A DNA stretch of 64,000 bases, taken from Terriglobia bacterium. GTDB lineage: Bacteria; Acidobacteriota; UBA6911. The stretch covers positions 62,001-126,000 of the forward strand of contig JAIQGI010000005.1 in the NCBI GenBank assembly GCA_020072565.1, in the 5' to 3' direction. A program made the position numbers and the translations under genes. Positions 29,333 through 39,761 of the stretch are shown in pieces (the first letter of the stretch is position 1; every line of letters starts with the position of its first letter). The notes beneath the pieces were generated by a model. The model was not told the DNA's origin and made no database searches. It saw only the letters and a program-made list of their open reading frames with translations.

Positions 29333-29597
29333 CGAGAGTTTTTTCTCGGAGTAGAGGGTGTGAGCCCTCATGCTTCGGGAAGTTTGCGCCGCCCAGGATC
29401 CTGGGTTGCGCTCTGTTTGCTCGCTTCTCGCATTTTTTGATCGCGCTGAGGCTCTGCATTTTCGGGCAAATGGAACGTTTGCGCTATGCCCTGGACTGAG
29501 AAAAACAATAATCCGGCCGGGAGGAGAGACCTTGTCGGGTGCCATGCGGGTTGAAGGGGCTGCGCGTGTCACTTCATCCGTGCCCAGCCATGCTTCG
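29333..29597 (+). promoter_or_regulatory. Repeated leader element, copy B (upstream of second esterase)
   Basis: This is the second copy of the element at 25180-25436. It opens with a perfect hairpin, ccgaga (29332-29337) with tctcgg (29344-29349), then gaggg-tgtgag-ccctc, the agaaaaacaataatccggcc block (29500-29520) and the gtgccatgc-ggttgaagggg block. It is followed after about 70 bases by an intrinsic terminator and then by the esterase ribosome site, an order expected for an attenuated leader. Confidence 0.6.
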
Positions 29598-29668
29598 GTG
29601 TCGTCAACGGTCATCAAGGGGCTCGAAATCTGCAGTTACAGCTGCGATTCGTGTTCTAGATTTCAATT

Positions 29669-31027
<1,359 letters not shown>

Positions 31028-31198
31028 CCGCTTGCTGGATGGTTTGGAGACCGTCATAAAGACAACTATGCGGCGCCCACTGGCCTTTTAGGGCCGGATG
31101 AGCGTCGCTTTTAGTCCTCATTGATCTGATTTTCCGATATAGTGCGCTTCCGCAGTTCGTCCGAGGCCGCTACTTTTTCGGAAGTGAGGGGAGACAAC

Positions 31199-34100
31199 AT
31201 GCGCAATGCAATATATGCGATGATTCTGATGGTGCTTTTCCTAAGCGTGCCGGCTGCTGTGGCCGCGCCTCCCACCCGTGTCATGCTGCTGGATGGTGAG
31301 TCGGGCGGGCCCTACCACGCCTGGCAGGAGACCACGCCGTACTTGAAGCGAATGCTGGATGACACCGGCATTTTCCAGACCGACGTGGTCACGGCTCCGC
31401 CGCGTGGCGGCGACTTCACCAACTTCAAGCCGGATTGGAGCAAGTACCAGGTGATCGTCCTCAACTACGACGCGCCCGATGAACGCTGGTCCGCCGACTT
31501 GAAGGCCTCGTTTGAGAAATACGTCAGAGACGGAGGCGGGCTCGTCATCGTCCATGCTGCCGATAACGCCTTCCCGAATTGGCGCGAATTCAACCTTATG
31601 ATCGGCATCGGCGGCTGGCGAGGGAGGAACGAGAAGTCAGGACCGCACTTTTATTACAAAGAGGGCAAGCTGGTGGCCGACGCCAGCCCGGGATCCGCAG
31701 GCACCCACGGCGCCCGTCTCCCGATCAAGATGGTGAATATCGTGACCGACCACCCCATCACGAAGGGGCTGCCCAAAGAGTGGATGCACACGGCCGACGA
31801 ACTATATGCCAGGATGCGCGGGCCAGGCGAAAACATGACGGTGCTGTCAACGGCGTATTCGGACCCAACCAACAAGGGCACGGGCTGCGACGAGCCTATG
31901 CTGATCGTGCTCTCCTACGGCAAAGGGCGCGTGTTTCACACGCTGCTGGGGCACGACCTTACCGCGCTTAACAGCGTCGGATTCATCGTCACCTATCAAC
32001 GCGGAACAGAATGGGCTGCGACCGGCAATGTGACGCAAAAAATTCCGAACGATTTCCCCACGGCCGACAAAACCAGTACGCGCAAGGACTACGACCCACC
32101 GCCCGGCTGGGGCACGGCTGCGGCAGCACCCGCCGGCGGCCGCGGCCGCGGCCAGGGCGGTGCCAGCGGGCAACCCGCCTATTTGAATCCTGCCCTGCCG
32201 ATCGACCAGCGCGTGGACGACGTCGTCTCGCGCATGACCATGGAAGAAAAAGCTGGCCAGTTGGTCAATACGACCCCCGCGATACCGCGTTTGGGGATAC
32301 CCGCCTATAACTGGTGGAGCGAAGCAGCTCACGGCGTGGTGACGCGGGATGTGACGGTCTTCCCTCAAGTGATCGGGCAAGCGGCGACGTTTGACAGTCC
32401 ACTCATCAAGGAGATGGCGACGGCGATCAGCACTGAGGCGCGCGCGCGATTTCACGAATTGCAGCGGCAACCAGCAACGGGCGGAGCCGCCCCGTTCGGG
32501 CGTGCCCTCGGGTTGGATTTCTGGGCGCCGAACATCAATATTGTCCGCGACCCGCGCTGGGGGCGTGGGCAGGAAACTTACGGGGAGGACCCGTTCCTGA
32601 CGGGCCGCATGGCCGTGGCCTACGTCACCGGCATGCAGGGGGATGATCCGAGATATTTCCGGACGATCGCCACGCCGAAACACTTCGCCGTGCACAGCGG
32701 ACCGGAATCGACGCGACACTCGGTGGACGTGAAGGTGTCGCTGCACGACATGGAAGACACCTATCTGCCGGCCTTCCGAGCCGCGGTGGTGGAAGGCAAA
32801 GCGGATTCAGTAATGTGTGCCTACAACCGCATCAACGGCGAGCCCGCCTGCGTCAACACATTCCTCCTAGAGGACACCCTGCGCGGCGCATGGAAGTTCA
32901 ACGGCTATGTGGTATCGGACTGCGGGGCCATAACCGACATTTGGCGGGGACATAAGTTCGTGCCGACCATGCCTGAGGCTGCGGCTTTTTCGCTGAAAAA
33001 GGGCACCGATAACGACTGCGGGGGGGGCGATGCACCAGCCTACCTGGAGGCGATGCAGAAACAGCTGATCACCCAGAAGGAGGTCGACGTCAACCTCAAG
33101 CGGCTCTTCAAAGCGCGATTTCAGCTGGGGCTTTTCGACCCGCCGGAGATGGTGAAGTACGCGCAAATCCCGGCGGCGGAAGCGGACAGCGAAGCGCATC
33201 GGCAACTGGCGCTGAAAGTGTCGCGCGAAACGATGGTGCTGTTGAAGAACGATGGCGTGCTGCCGCTCAAATCGTCGGTCAGGAACATCGCGGTGGTGGG
33301 ACCCATCGCGGATTCGCTGGTTGCGCTGGAGGGCAATTACAACGGTACTCCCTCGCGCTATACAACGGTGCTCGATGGCATCCGGAAGCAGTTCGCCTCG
33401 GCCAAGGTGACCTACAATCCCGGGACGAAATTCCTGCGCTTTCCGGTGACGATTCCCGCATCGGCATATCACACAACGGATGGCAAGCCGGGGCTGACGG
33501 CGGTCTATTTCAACAACAAGGACCTTTCCGGAACGCCCGTGGCCACGCGAACCGAGGCGCAGTTGGGCTTTGGCGGACCGGGATTTGGAGCGGCTCCCGG
33601 CGGCCGCGGCGTATCGGTTCTGCCCGCCGAAGTGGGAGCGGAATTTTCAGCGCAATGGACCGGAGCCATCACTCCGCAGCAAAGCGGCAAGTATGAGCTC
33701 ACGATCAACGGCGCCGGCGGAATTCGCGTCTGGCTCGATGGCAAGGCCGTGATAGACGATTGGACCTCGCGGCCTCAAGGCAGATTCGGCGCTCCGCCTG
33801 ATCCGGCAGTGGCACGCCTCAGGACGGCGGAAGTCAGCCTGGAAGCAGGAAAGAACTACGATCTGAAGGTGGAGTTTTTCCGCACGCCCCCGGCGCCGCA
33901 GGCTGCGAATCCCGCCGCTCCAGCGGGCGCGTTCGGCGGAGGGCGGGGCGGCTTTGGCCCGACCGGTCCGACTCTGCAGTGGAACCTGCTGAACGACGTA
34001 AGTGACGCCGTAGCGGCAGCGAAACAGGCGGACATCGTAGTCGCCGTGGTCGGCATCACCTCGCAGTTGGAGGGAGAAGAAGGCGCTGGCCGCGGGATGC

Positions 34101-34855
34101 AGATTGAAGGATTCAGCAACGGCGATCGGACCAACATTAATCTGCCGAAAGACGAGGAAAGCCTTTTACAGGCAGTGAAAGCCACGGGCAAACCGCTCGT
34201 CGTGGTGTTGATGAACGGGAGCGCGCTGGCGGTCAATTGGGCCTCCAAGAATGCCAACGCGATTCTGGAGTCGTGGTATCCGGGCGAAGAAGGCGGCGCG
34301 GCTGTCGCCGAAACACTGGCGGGGGTTAATAATCCGGCGGGGCGGCTGCCGGTGACGTTCTACAAGAGCACCGATGATCTGCCGCCCTTCGATGATTACT
34401 CCATGAAGGGGCGGACGTACCGCTATTTCGATGGCCGGCCGCTGTTCCCGTTCGGCTACGGGCTCAGCTATTCAAAGTTCGCGTACAGCAATGTGAAGCT
34501 CTCGTCATCCACAGTGAATGCGGACGCCGGCTTGAAGGTGGACGCGGATATTCGGAACACCAGCCGCATAACGGGGGACGAAGTTGTGCAACTGTACCTG
34601 ATCTTCCCGAACCTGCCTGGTGCTCCGATCCGGTCGTTGCGAGGATTTCAGAGGGTGAGTATCGCTCCGGGCCAGACGCAACCTGTCCAGTTCACGCTCG
34701 ATCCGCGCGATCTTAGTTACGTCAACGAGGCGGGCGAGCGGGTCGTTGCCAGCGGATCGTATCGCATCTTTGTCGGCGGCGGACAACCAGGGACCGGCGC
34801 GGCGGGCCGGGAAGTGCGGCTATCGATCACGGGTGAGACGAAGCTGGACCGGTAA
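31199..34855 (+). CDS. ThuA-GH3-PA14 fusion: secreted beta-xylosidase/glucosidase-type enzyme
   Basis: A 1218-residue exported multidomain protein. After the signal peptide comes a ThuA-like (class-I amidotransferase fold) domain at about 25-250 (VMLLDGESGGPYHAW...GGLVIVHAADNAFPNW), a RGRGQGG linker near 315, the GH3 N-terminal barrel (about 330-690) with nucleophile Asp574 in YVVSDCGAI, a PA14 domain inserted at about 767-894 (FSAQWTGAI...GIRVWLDGKAVIDDW), the GH3 C-terminal domain and a fibronectin-like tail. The NWWSEAAHGV and KHFAVHSGPE motifs resemble beta-xylosidase-type GH3. The ATG at 31199 follows GAGGGGAG. The ThuA fusion is unusual. Confidence 0.9.
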   Translation: MRNAIYAMILMVLFLSVPAAVAAPPTRVMLLDGESGGPYHAWQETTPYLKRMLDDTGIFQTDVVTAPPRGGDFTNFKPDWSKYQVIVLNYDAPDERWSADLKASFEKYVRDGGGLVIVHAADNAFPNWREFNLMIGIGGWRGRNEKSGPHFYYKEGKLVADASPGSAGTHGARLPIKMVNIVTDHPITKGLPKEWMHTADELYARMRGPGENMTVLSTAYSDPTNKGTGCDEPMLIVLSYGKGRVFHTLLGHDLTALNSVGFIVTYQRGTEWAATGNVTQKIPNDFPTADKTSTRKDYDPPPGWGTAAAAPAGGRGRGQGGASGQPAYLNPALPIDQRVDDVVSRMTMEEKAGQLVNTTPAIPRLGIPAYNWWSEAAHGVVTRDVTVFPQVIGQAATFDSPLIKEMATAISTEARARFHELQRQPATGGAAPFGRALGLDFWAPNINIVRDPRWGRGQETYGEDPFLTGRMAVAYVTGMQGDDPRYFRTIATPKHFAVHSGPESTRHSVDVKVSLHDMEDTYLPAFRAAVVEGKADSVMCAYNRINGEPACVNTFLLEDTLRGAWKFNGYVVSDCGAITDIWRGHKFVPTMPEAAAFSLKKGTDNDCGGGDAPAYLEAMQKQLITQKEVDVNLKRLFKARFQLGLFDPPEMVKYAQIPAAEADSEAHRQLALKVSRETMVLLKNDGVLPLKSSVRNIAVVGPIADSLVALEGNYNGTPSRYTTVLDGIRKQFASAKVTYNPGTKFLRFPVTIPASAYHTTDGKPGLTAVYFNNKDLSGTPVATRTEAQLGFGGPGFGAAPGGRGVSVLPAEVGAEFSAQWTGAITPQQSGKYELTINGAGGIRVWLDGKAVIDDWTSRPQGRFGAPPDPAVARLRTAEVSLEAGKNYDLKVEFFRTPPAPQAANPAAPAGAFGGGRGGFGPTGPTLQWNLLNDVSDAVAAAKQADIVVAVVGITSQLEGEEGAGRGMQIEGFSNGDRTNINLPKDEESLLQAVKATGKPLVVVLMNGSALAVNWASKNANAILESWYPGEEGGAAVAETLAGVNNPAGRLPVTFYKSTDDLPPFDDYSMKGRTYRYFDGRPLFPFGYGLSYSKFAYSNVKLSSSTVNADAGLKVDADIRNTSRITGDEVVQLYLIFPNLPGAPIRSLRGFQRVSIAPGQTQPVQFTLDPRDLSYVNEAGERVVASGSYRIFVGGGQPGTGAAGREVRLSITGETKLDR

Positions 34856-34861
34856 ATCCGT

Positions 34862-34892
34862 CTGGCCCGCCTTGTGCGCGAAGGCGGGCCAG
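34862..34892 (+). terminator. Perfect 12-bp intercistronic hairpin between GH3 and GH8
   Basis: ctggcccgcctt (34862-34873) pairs exactly with aaggcgggccag (34881-34892) around a 7-base loop. No T-run follows, and the GH8 ribosome site starts 17 bases later. It may be an mRNA-stability or partial-termination hairpin that sets the GH3:GH8 ratio. Confidence 0.5.
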
Positions 34893-34918
34893 CATCAAGA
34901 GCTGCAGGGAGGAACGGG

Positions 34919-36259
34919 ATGCCGAGAACAATCATTGCATTGTTGCTGGCGCTGTCAGCCGCGATGGCTCAGTCAGGGCAATCGCTAAGAGCGGAAGGGA
35001 CCGGTCAGACCGTGCGGAAGAATCAGGGCGGTACACCTGCCGCCGCCGGCACTCCGGCTACGGGCGCCTATGCCACCGGGTGCTATCGAAACCTCTTCGT
35101 CGAGGCGGGTCATTCGCAATCCGAAGTGACCGCGAAAATCAATGCCGCCTTCCAGCAGCTGTTTCACGGGGATCCGAACACTCAGACCGTGTACTACGAG
35201 ACCGGCAGGAATGAAAACGGGCTGCTGGCGTACCTCAGCGACATCAACAACAAGGACGTGCGCTCGGAGGGTATGTCCTACGGCATGATGATCGCGGTGC
35301 AGATGAACAAAAGGGTTGAATTCGATGCGTTGTGGAACTGGTCGAAGACGTACATGTACAACAGCTCTCCGACGCACCCGGCCTACGGGTTCTTCTCCTG
35401 GTCGATGAAGACGGACGGAAAGCCCAACAGCGAATCGCCGGCGCCTGACGGCGAAGAGTACTGGGTCATGGCCCTCTACTTCGCATCTGCGCGCTGGGGT
35501 GACGGGACCGGCATTTACAACTACAAGGCGGAAGCTGACCGGCTTTTGGGCGACATGAAGAACCGCGGCGTGATCACGGGTCCTACGGGCCGGGGTCAGA
35601 CGACCGAAGGCGCCCACTTCAACGCCGAACACAAGATGGTGCGTTTCACTCCCAACATGAATCGGCCTGACCACACCGATCCTTCCTATCATCTCCCCGC
35701 CTTCTACGAGCTTTGGGCCCGCTGGGGGCCTCCCGCCGACAGGCCTTTCTGGGCCGAGGCAGTCAAAGTCAGCCGCGATTTCTTCCAGAAGGTCACTCAT
35801 CCTGTGACCGGCCTGACCCCCGATTACGCCAACTTCGACGGCACGCCGGTGGCGAGTGGCTTCAACAAAGCTTCTGCCAACTTCGGGCCCGACGCCTGGA
35901 GGACTGCCGCAAATTGGGCGGTGGACTGGTCCTGGTGGGCAGCCGACCCCCGAGAGCGGCAATTGAGCGACAAGATCCAGGCGTTCTTCGAGTCGAAGGG
36001 CATGGAGACATACGGGAACCGGTTCACATTGGACGGCAACCAGACCGGCGCCTCCCACTCAACCGCGCTGGTGGCCACCAACGCGGTAGCCAGTCTGGCG
36101 GCTACTCAGCCTCGCGCGGCGAAGTTCGTCGAGGCTCTTTGGAATGCGTCGATCCCATCAGGGCAGTACCGGTATTACGACGGCATGTGGTATCTGATGG
36201 GATTGCTGCATTGCAGCGGCGAATACCGCATCTGGACGCCGAAGTGGGCGGGGGAATAA
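34919..36259 (+). CDS. GH8 reducing-end xylose-releasing exo-oligoxylanase (Rex-type)
   Basis: A 446-residue exported GH8 protein. After a signal peptide (IIALLLALSAAMAQ) and a Gly/Ala/Thr-rich stretch, the (alpha/alpha)6-barrel carries the acid Glu in RSEGMSYGMMIAVQ at about residue 115 and the probable base Asp in NFGPDAWRTAANWAVDW near 324, spaced as in Rex enzymes. Other matches are GFFSWSMK, EEYWVMALYFAS and SGQYRYYDGMWYLMGLLHCSGEYRIW. Rex trims xylose from the reducing end of xylo-oligosaccharides. The ATG at 34919 follows GGGAGGA. The export signal is notable because Rex enzymes are often cytoplasmic. Probably co-transcribed with the GH3 gene. Confidence 0.88.
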   Translation: MPRTIIALLLALSAAMAQSGQSLRAEGTGQTVRKNQGGTPAAAGTPATGAYATGCYRNLFVEAGHSQSEVTAKINAAFQQLFHGDPNTQTVYYETGRNENGLLAYLSDINNKDVRSEGMSYGMMIAVQMNKRVEFDALWNWSKTYMYNSSPTHPAYGFFSWSMKTDGKPNSESPAPDGEEYWVMALYFASARWGDGTGIYNYKAEADRLLGDMKNRGVITGPTGRGQTTEGAHFNAEHKMVRFTPNMNRPDHTDPSYHLPAFYELWARWGPPADRPFWAEAVKVSRDFFQKVTHPVTGLTPDYANFDGTPVASGFNKASANFGPDAWRTAANWAVDWSWWAADPRERQLSDKIQAFFESKGMETYGNRFTLDGNQTGASHSTALVATNAVASLAATQPRAAKFVEALWNASIPSGQYRYYDGMWYLMGLLHCSGEYRIWTPKWAGE

Positions 36260-36415
36260 AAGCGCTCCACTCGGATCCAGTACGGATTGGAAACTGAACC
36301 GCAAAGGTGTCTGTGTGTTTGCGAAGTATACAGTTCCGTGTTGTAGTTGACCTATCGCACTTTATCGGGCCTGCGAAATCGGAATGCAACAAAACAAGAA
36401 AAGCGACCGAACCCC

Positions 36416-36430
36416 ATACGAAAGTCGTAT
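36416..36430. promoter_or_regulatory. ATACGA-aag-TCGTAT palindrome
   Basis: A perfect 6-bp inverted repeat with a 3-base spacer, 110 bases upstream of the small secreted protein. Size and position fit an operator; no partner site or regulator is identified. Confidence 0.25.
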
Positions 36431-36539
36431 CATGTGAGTGTGCCGATTCTTCCCAGCGGGATCACGGAATCAGTTCCATTCGCTCGATGCATGAGTGAGA
36501 TGCGATCAGGCGCAATCGCCAACCAAGGAGGAATTTCAA

Positions 36540-36911
36540 ATGAGGATTTCCCTAGTTACATCCATGATACTCGCCGCCTCGGTTGTCTTTGGAGCTGTCG
36601 ATATCTCCGGAAAATGGCAGGCTGAGTTCGATACCCAGATCGGCAAACAGAATTACACTTTCACTTTTCGAGTCGTAGGAGAGAAGCTCATCGGCCTCGC
36701 AGAATCCGAGATCATGGGGGAAAAACACAAGGCGGATTTAAAGGATGTGAAAGTAGTCGGGGAAGAGGTTTCCTTCGTCGAGATGCTGGATTTCCAGGGC
36801 AACGCCATCTCTATCTCATACAAGGGGAAGATCTCCGGAGACGAGATCAAATTCACACGACAGGTTGGTGAGTTTGCGACCGAGGAACTGGTCGCCAAGC
36901 GCCTCAAGTAA
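36540..36911 (+). CDS. Small secreted protein, function unknown
   Basis: A 123-residue protein with a short signal peptide (RISLVTSMILAASVVFGA) and a compact all-beta domain: VDISGKWQAEFDTQIGKQNYTFTFRVVGEKLIGL, then alternating strands ending in FTRQVGEFATEELVAKRLK. The ISGKW start and lipocalin-like strand pattern are common in small periplasmic proteins of Acidobacteriota, often near glycoside hydrolases, but I cannot name a function. The ATG at 36540 follows a strong AGGAGG site. Confidence 0.8.
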   Translation: MRISLVTSMILAASVVFGAVDISGKWQAEFDTQIGKQNYTFTFRVVGEKLIGLAESEIMGEKHKADLKDVKVVGEEVSFVEMLDFQGNAISISYKGKISGDEIKFTRQVGEFATEELVAKRLK

Positions 36912-37042
36912 GCGACAGCTGCCCCCACCGCAGCTCAGCCCTCGAAATAGACGCCGGCTTCTTCCAGCGCGGCTCGCAGGTCCGCGTATCGCAGTTCCCT
37001 AAGTGATCCGATCCTAATTCGGGAATTGCGTAGCCTGTCCCC

Positions 37043-38299
37043 CTATTTCTGATCAAACCAGCGGCCGGCGGGGCCGAGCGTTTTTCGTACCGCCTCTTCA
37101 TTCATGGTGACGCCGATGCCGGGGCGGTCCGGCACCGTGATGTAGCCCTTTTGAATGATGTCCCCCTCTCTGACAAACTCTTTCCACCGGTTCCAGCGCT
37201 CCGCCGGGTGCCCCCAGTGCCATTCCACTACCAGAAAGTTCGGGCAGCAGGCCATGACGTGGGCCGTCGCCATGGCGCCGATCGGAGACGCCTGGGAGTG
37301 CGGCGCAATCGGCGTGTAGTAGGTGTGCGCCATATCCGCGATCTTGCGGGCCTCGAGCAGGCCGCCGCACTTCTGAACGTCGGGCATGATGATGTCCACG
37401 GCCTGCTTTTCGAGATACTCCCTGAAGCCCCACCGCATATAGATGTTTTCGCCGCAGCAGATCGGCGTATGGGTCGACTGACGGACGTCGCGCATGGCAT
37501 CGATGTTCTCGGCCGGAACCGGCTCTTCAAGCCACACCAGCCGGAAGGGCTCCAGTTCCCTGGCCACACGCTTGGCCGTGCCCAAGTCGTACCGGCCGTG
37601 CATATCCACCGCCAATTCGATCGCCTTCGGCAGCGATTCCCGCATGAACGCCACCTTGTCCACCATGTGGTCGATCTCGGCGTTGTTGGCAGTCCAGTTC
37701 ACACGGTCGAACCGCGCCGGGTCGGCCGCGTTATCGATGTCGATCTTGGCCATGGTGAAGCCGTTGTCGATGATCTGCTGGATGAACATCCTGGCCTGAG
37801 GGTCGTTGCGGTTGTTGACGCCGGAATCGCAATAGACGCGGATGCGGTCCCGCACCTTGCCGCCCATCAATTGATAGATCGGCAGTCCCAGAGACTTTCC
37901 CGCGAGGTCCCATAGCGCAATCTCCACCGCGGTCAACGCCGCCGTGAACTGGCCCGCCTGCGCGCCGGCGAAGGTGCCGCCGGTCCGGATGCGTTCCCAA
38001 ATCGCTTCGATGTTCAAGGGACTCTGGCCGATCAGGGAACGACGAAAGCCCGCGATGATGCCCGCCGCGCCGCTGACCGCGTCAACCCCTTCTCCCTCCC
38101 CGACGAGGTCCTGATCCGTGTAGATTCGAACGTGGAAGCCCGGGAGATTCGCTGTCTTCACGTCGGTGATTTTCAGCTTGGGCCGTTGATACTGCGTGGC
38201 GGTTTCCTGCACGGCGGCGGAAAGCCCGCGCAGGCTGAAGGCGCCGGCCAGGGCCGCGCCAGCGCTTCGGAACAACGATCTACGATTGAGCAGACTCAT
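37043..38299 (-). CDS. Enolase-superfamily sugar-acid dehydratase (galactonate-dehydratase-like), export signal
   Basis: A 418-residue mandelate-racemase/muconate-lactonizing-type enzyme starting with a twin-arginine-like signal (LLNRRSLFRSAGAALAGAF). The catalytic barrel shows FTMAKIDID, DMHGRYDLGTAKRVARELEP, WLEEPVPAEN, CCGENIYMRWGFREYLE and APHSQASPIG, an order very close to D-galactonate dehydratase (DgoD), including the HGR segment. It would dehydrate an aldonate to a 2-keto-3-deoxy acid. The ATG at 38299 has GGAG upstream. Last gene of the minus-strand string that starts at 43843. Confidence 0.85.
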   Translation of the reverse strand: MSLLNRRSLFRSAGAALAGAFSLRGLSAAVQETATQYQRPKLKITDVKTANLPGFHVRIYTDQDLVGEGEGVDAVSGAAGIIAGFRRSLIGQSPLNIEAIWERIRTGGTFAGAQAGQFTAALTAVEIALWDLAGKSLGLPIYQLMGGKVRDRIRVYCDSGVNNRNDPQARMFIQQIIDNGFTMAKIDIDNAADPARFDRVNWTANNAEIDHMVDKVAFMRESLPKAIELAVDMHGRYDLGTAKRVARELEPFRLVWLEEPVPAENIDAMRDVRQSTHTPICCGENIYMRWGFREYLEKQAVDIIMPDVQKCGGLLEARKIADMAHTYYTPIAPHSQASPIGAMATAHVMACCPNFLVVEWHWGHPAERWNRWKEFVREGDIIQKGYITVPDRPGIGVTMNEEAVRKTLGPAGRWFDQK

Positions 38300-38362
38300 C
38301 GACCGTTCTCTCCTTGGAATAAGACCCGTCGAACGAACCATTGTCCATGAGGTGTTGTGATA

Positions 38363-39712
38363 TTACTGCTTAATCACCGTGCCGTCGAGGCGGCGGATGA
38401 CGCCCCAGCCGCCATTCAGGCCGCCACGGGCGGCGTCAGACCGGAAAGGATATTTTGCCGCCAGTTTCTCATCAACTTCGATTCCCCAGCCCGGTGAATC
38501 GTTGGCGTAGAGGTATCCATCTTTGAAAGTCTCGCAACCTTTGAAGATTTCCGCTTCCACACCGCGTATTACACCACCTTCCTGGACACCGAAATTCGGG
38601 CTGGCCAGGTCCAGGTGCAGGTTGCACATGTGGCCGATTGGGGAGACATCCCCGGGCCCATGCCACGCTGTTTTCACTCCGAAGAGTTCGGCAAGTTGCG
38701 CGATCTTGCGGCAAGGTGTCAGTCCGCCCGCCTGGGAAATATGAATGCGGATATAGTCGATCATTCTTTCGGAGATGAGCGGCACCCATTCATGCGGGCT
38801 GTTGAACAGTTCTCCCATGGCCAGCGGCGTGTTGCACTGCTGGCGGATCTGCCGGAAGTAGGCGATGTCCTCAGGCGAGAGCGCGTCTTCCAGGAAGAAG
38901 AGCTTCACCGGTTCCACATCTTTGGCGAATTGAACCGCCTGCCGCGGCGACACGCGTTCATGAATGTCGTGCAGCAGTTCGATGTCGTCACCAAGCTGCT
39001 TACGGCATTCTTCCAACATCTTCAACGCCCGCCGGATGTATGGGCCGGGCTCGAAGACCGGATCATTATGAAGAGCCTGCGCTTTCGGCGCCGAAGCCGG
39101 CCCGGACCCAGCCCCGTAGCCGGACATGCCGGGCACGCTGATCTGCAGGCGGATGTAGCGGTACCCTTGGGCCATCGCTTTCCTGGCGCCGTCGATGATC
39201 TGCGATACATCATTGCCGCCGATGCTCGTGTAGCTCGCCGCCGCTTCGCGGCATTTGCCGCCCAGGAGCTGGTACACAGGCATGCCCGCCTGGCGTCCCT
39301 TGATGTCCCAGAGCGCCTGGTCCACGCCGCTGATCGCATTGTTGAGCACAGGGCCATTGCGCCAATAGGACGAGTTGTAGCACATTTGCCAGGTGTCCTC
39401 GACGCGGTCGGCCGGCTTGCCGATCAGCAGCGGCCGCAGATATTTCTCCACGGCGGGCACCACCAGGTCGGCGCGCTGTGTGAACGTGGCGCACCCGTAC
39501 CCGTACAGCCCGTCCTGGTCGGTTGTAACCTTGACTACGATGAGCCGCACACCGCCGGGCTGCGTGGTGATCACGGATATATCCCTGATCTTTGGGGAAG
39601 GCATTCCACGGACAGCCTGGACCGGCTTCTCCTGCGCCATCGCTTCGGCGGACGATATCCATCCACCCACGCCGCCAATCGCGGCCATTTCCAATATCTC
39701 CCGTCGCTTCAT
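38363..39712 (-). CDS. Enolase-superfamily enzyme, mannonate-dehydratase/RspA-like, export signal
   Basis: A 449-residue protein with a Tat-like start (MKRREILEMAAIGGVGGW). The barrel follows the ManD/RspA subgroup: YWRNGPVLNNAISGVDQALWDIKGR, MPVYQLLGGK, LLHDIHERVSPRQAVQFAKDVEPVKLFFLEDAL, PLAMGELFNSPHEW and KTAWHGPGDVSPIGHMCNLHLDLA. Members dehydrate D-mannonate or D-gluconate; some are inactive regulators, so the reaction is not certain. Start has a GGAGG site. 63 bases separate it from the next enolase-type gene downstream; the 188-bp hairpin element lies upstream. Confidence 0.85.
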   Translation of the reverse strand: MKRREILEMAAIGGVGGWISSAEAMAQEKPVQAVRGMPSPKIRDISVITTQPGGVRLIVVKVTTDQDGLYGYGCATFTQRADLVVPAVEKYLRPLLIGKPADRVEDTWQMCYNSSYWRNGPVLNNAISGVDQALWDIKGRQAGMPVYQLLGGKCREAAASYTSIGGNDVSQIIDGARKAMAQGYRYIRLQISVPGMSGYGAGSGPASAPKAQALHNDPVFEPGPYIRRALKMLEECRKQLGDDIELLHDIHERVSPRQAVQFAKDVEPVKLFFLEDALSPEDIAYFRQIRQQCNTPLAMGELFNSPHEWVPLISERMIDYIRIHISQAGGLTPCRKIAQLAELFGVKTAWHGPGDVSPIGHMCNLHLDLASPNFGVQEGGVIRGVEAEIFKGCETFKDGYLYANDSPGWGIEVDEKLAAKYPFRSDAARGGLNGGWGVIRRLDGTVIKQ

Positions 39713-39761
39713 ACCGCCTCCTTATTCCGCTTCGTCTGATACCGATTCCGATGACGATTCG

